Below, piece after piece: positions 5,088 through 6,669 of a DNA stretch of 6,669 bases. Position numbers and translations under genes: made by a program. Positions within the stretch are counted from its first letter, which is position 1. Each line of letters begins with the position of its first letter. The notes below the pieces were generated by a model. That model worked only from the letters and a program-made list of their open reading frames with translations, was not told the origin of the DNA and did no database searches. The DNA comes from Parachlamydiales bacterium (GTDB lineage: Bacteria; Chlamydiota; Chlamydiia; Chlamydiales; SM23-39). The stretch lies in assembly GCA_003151315.1 (NCBI GenBank), contig PLXF01000074.1, positions 2,842 to 9,510 of the forward strand. Reading direction: 5' to 3'.

Positions 5088-5954
5088 ATGCGCATTATCC
5101 ATTGGATTGTACTCTCTATCTGCTTTGTCCTCCCTCTGTCTGCTCTGACAGAGACCTGCTACCCTTTGACTGCAGAGCCCATCGATGTGGTGATCCCTTG
5201 CTGCGGAAAAGATCTCGATACTTTAGAACTATGCATCTACGGAATTCGAAAACACGGAAAAAATATCCGGCGCATTATTGTGGTCTCCAAAGAAAAATTC
5301 ACCCATTCCGCGGAGTGGTTTGACGAGCAAAACTACCCCTTTTCTAAAGAGACAGTCGCTCTAGAGCTGTTTCACAATAATCAGACAGAGGCGACAAGAT
5401 TTTTGAGCTACCCATCCTCTCGAATTGGGTGGATTTATCAACAACTGCTAAAACTCTACGCCCCCTTTACTATCCCCGGGATCTCCGCCAACGTATTGGT
5501 TCTCGATGCCGATGTTGTTTTCCTCAACCCTGTCGAATTTATGACAAAAAAAGGAGAACCCTATCTCACGATAGCCCACGAATATCACCAACCCTATTTC
5601 GCCCATATGGAGAGGCTCCTCCCCGGCTTAAAACGGGTGCAAGCCAGCGATTCAGGCGTTGCCCACCACATGCTATTTCAATATCCGATTTTGAACGATC
5701 TTATGCAGATGATCGCCCATTACCATCAGACAGAACCCTGGAAAGCGATTTGCCGCTGCATCGACCATAACCATGTGCACCAATCCTCTTTTTCCGAATA
5801 TGAGATCTATTTCAACTTCGCTTTACTACGGACAAAACAGGCTCATACCCGATCTCTTTCTTGGATAAATAGTACCACCATTGATAAAAAAGCGCTCAAA
5901 GGATACAAAAAGCAAGGTGTTGTATATGCCGCTTGCCATTCCTACAATAGGTAA
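5088..5954 (+). CDS. DUF6492-like glycosyltransferase with signal peptide
   Basis: This 288-aa protein resembles the DUF6492 group of GT-A-like nucleotide-sugar transferases. Residues 1-19 are a signal peptide: Arg2, a hydrophobic core (3-17), and a likely cut after Ala19 (L-S-A). The catalytic part begins with IDVVIPCCGKD (32-42), the usual first strand and donor-binding loop. IIVVSKE (63-69) follows, then GWIYQQLLKLYA (114-125), and the metal/donor DxD motif within VLVLDADVVFLNP (136-148; Asp140 and Asp142). SFSEYEIYFNF (234-244) is a further typical acidic segment. The start at 5088 is preferred over an in-frame ATG at 4938. The extra 50 residues would be Arg/Pro-rich junk across the promoter and would bury the signal peptide. 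The stop overlaps the next gene by 29 bases, so the two are co-translated. An exported enzyme needing a cytosolic sugar nucleotide is odd. The hydrophobic N-terminus could also be an uncleaved anchor, which would orient the domain to the periplasm. Donor and acceptor are unknown. Confidence 0.82.
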   Translation: MRIIHWIVLSICFVLPLSALTETCYPLTAEPIDVVIPCCGKDLDTLELCIYGIRKHGKNIRRIIVVSKEKFTHSAEWFDEQNYPFSKETVALELFHNNQTEATRFLSYPSSRIGWIYQQLLKLYAPFTIPGISANVLVLDADVVFLNPVEFMTKKGEPYLTIAHEYHQPYFAHMERLLPGLKRVQASDSGVAHHMLFQYPILNDLMQMIAHYHQTEPWKAICRCIDHNHVHQSSFSEYEIYFNFALLRTKQAHTRSLSWINSTTIDKKALKGYKKQGVVYAACHSYNR

Positions 5955-6669
5955 AAAACAACCGTTTTTTATCTCCCTTTTTCTCCCTTTATTTGCTTTT
6001 TCCGAAGGAAGCTACGCCGAGCACGAGACTATTTTTACCCGCATTTATTCTGAGGCTGTGTGGGGCACAAACGAAGAGGGGCTTGGGTTTTCTGGAGGAG
6101 GGTCGCTCTCAAAAAACACCCTGGTTTACAGAGGCTTTCTCCAAGAATTTATCCGAGAACACAATATCAAAACAGTGATCGACGTCGGGTGTGGAGACTG
6201 GGAATTTTCCCGCTATATCGATTGGTCAAACGTTCACTACACAGGCTACGATGTAGTGGCACCCTTGATTGAGCGAGACCGAGAGCGATATGGAGCGCCA
6301 AATATTCAATTTATCCATGCGAATTTCCTCGACACCGACCTTCCCCCTGCCGATCTAATCCTCTGCAAGCACGTCCTTCAACACCTGAGCAACGCCGATA
6401 TCGAAAAATTTTTAGAACAGCTTCCGAAATTCACCCATTGTTTACTCACTAATCAGGTAGAGCTCGACACTCTTCTAGGGGATAATGCCGATATTCCAGC
6501 AGGCGATTGCCACAAGCTCAACCTAAGCGAGCCCCCTTTCTCTGTCCGAGGCGAAACTCTCTTTGTCTATTACTGTGACGGATCGGCTCACCAAGTATTT
6601 TACATTCCTCCCAAAAAGTCGGAGCCTCTGGAGGCTATACCTCTCGCACCTCAAAAGCCAATTATTGAG
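5926..6669 (+). CDS. SAM-dependent methyltransferase with signal peptide (3' end beyond window)
   Basis: An open frame runs from the ATG at 5926 to the last base without a stop, giving 248 residues of a partial protein. AAGGTG (5914-5919) lies 6 bases before the ATG. The N-terminus has Lys10-Lys11, a hydrophobic core (13-25), and a likely cleavage after Ala31 (S-Y-A). The mature part has a family-typical lead-in, VWGTNEEGLGFSGGGS (45-60). Motif I is VIDVGCGDW (84-92). The acidic ribose-binding residue is Asp109 in YTGYDVV, an acidic turn follows at NFLDTDLP (133-140), and motif IV is ADLILCKHVLQHLS (142-155). IPAGDCHKLNLSEPPF (190-205) follows. The SAM pocket therefore looks intact. The start lies inside the glycosyltransferase gene (29-base overlap), so the two form one operon. 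A Sec signal on a SAM enzyme is unusual. The substrate might be the glycan made by the upstream enzyme or a protein, but this is inference. Confidence 0.83.
   Translation, partial: MPLAIPTIGKKQPFFISLFLPLFAFSEGSYAEHETIFTRIYSEAVWGTNEEGLGFSGGGSLSKNTLVYRGFLQEFIREHNIKTVIDVGCGDWEFSRYIDWSNVHYTGYDVVAPLIERDRERYGAPNIQFIHANFLDTDLPPADLILCKHVLQHLSNADIEKFLEQLPKFTHCLLTNQVELDTLLGDNADIPAGDCHKLNLSEPPFSVRGETLFVYYCDGSAHQVFYIPPKKSEPLEAIPLAPQKPIIE

Overview
The window comes from a moderately AT-rich bacterial chromosome with a Gram-negative style of gene content: Sec-type signal peptides, small membrane proteins, several unrecognised proteins, and many intergenic palindromes. The overall flavour recalls environmental Chlamydiae (Parachlamydia, Simkania or Waddlia type): a coiled-coil orphan protein behind its own terminator, a Cys-nucleophile alpha/beta hydrolase with a small partner, and an exported glycosyltransferase. 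This is an impression from protein style only. No marker gene fixes the taxon.

Layout: (1) 1-1269 holds a self-contained plus-strand unit: an intrinsic terminator ending whatever lies upstream, a promoter, a strong Shine-Dalgarno site, a 319-aa coiled-coil protein and its own terminator. (2) 1270-1484 is intergenic and carries a 96-base hairpin repeat. (3) 1485-2138 encodes a cytosolic class I SAM methyltransferase whose 3' end overlaps, tail to tail, the gene from the other strand. (4) 4355 down to 2068 is a minus-strand run of four genes: a 68-aa protein with two membrane segments, a 37-aa peptide with a signal peptide joined to it by an ATGA overlap, a 175-aa unrecognised protein, and a 432-aa alpha/beta hydrolase whose ribosome site overlaps the stop codon of the 175-aa gene. 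(5) 4356-5087 has no credible gene but is dense in inverted repeats: a 16-bp perfect palindrome flanked by TA, a GC-rich nested hairpin, and a 133-base palindrome with 52-base arms built on a CACAGAG-type periodic motif. (6) 5088 to the end is a two-gene plus-strand operon: a DUF6492-like glycosyltransferase and, overlapping it by 29 bases, a SAM methyltransferase that runs off the window.

The most interesting unit is the last one. Both enzymes begin with a plausible Sec signal peptide, although nucleotide sugars and S-adenosylmethionine are cytosolic donors. If the signals are real, the pair may be secreted from the bacterium to modify something where those donors exist, such as a host cell. 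The four-gene minus-strand run and the Ile-heptad coiled-coil protein are also candidates for lineage-specific biology. No tRNA, rRNA, CRISPR array or intact insertion sequence is visible.
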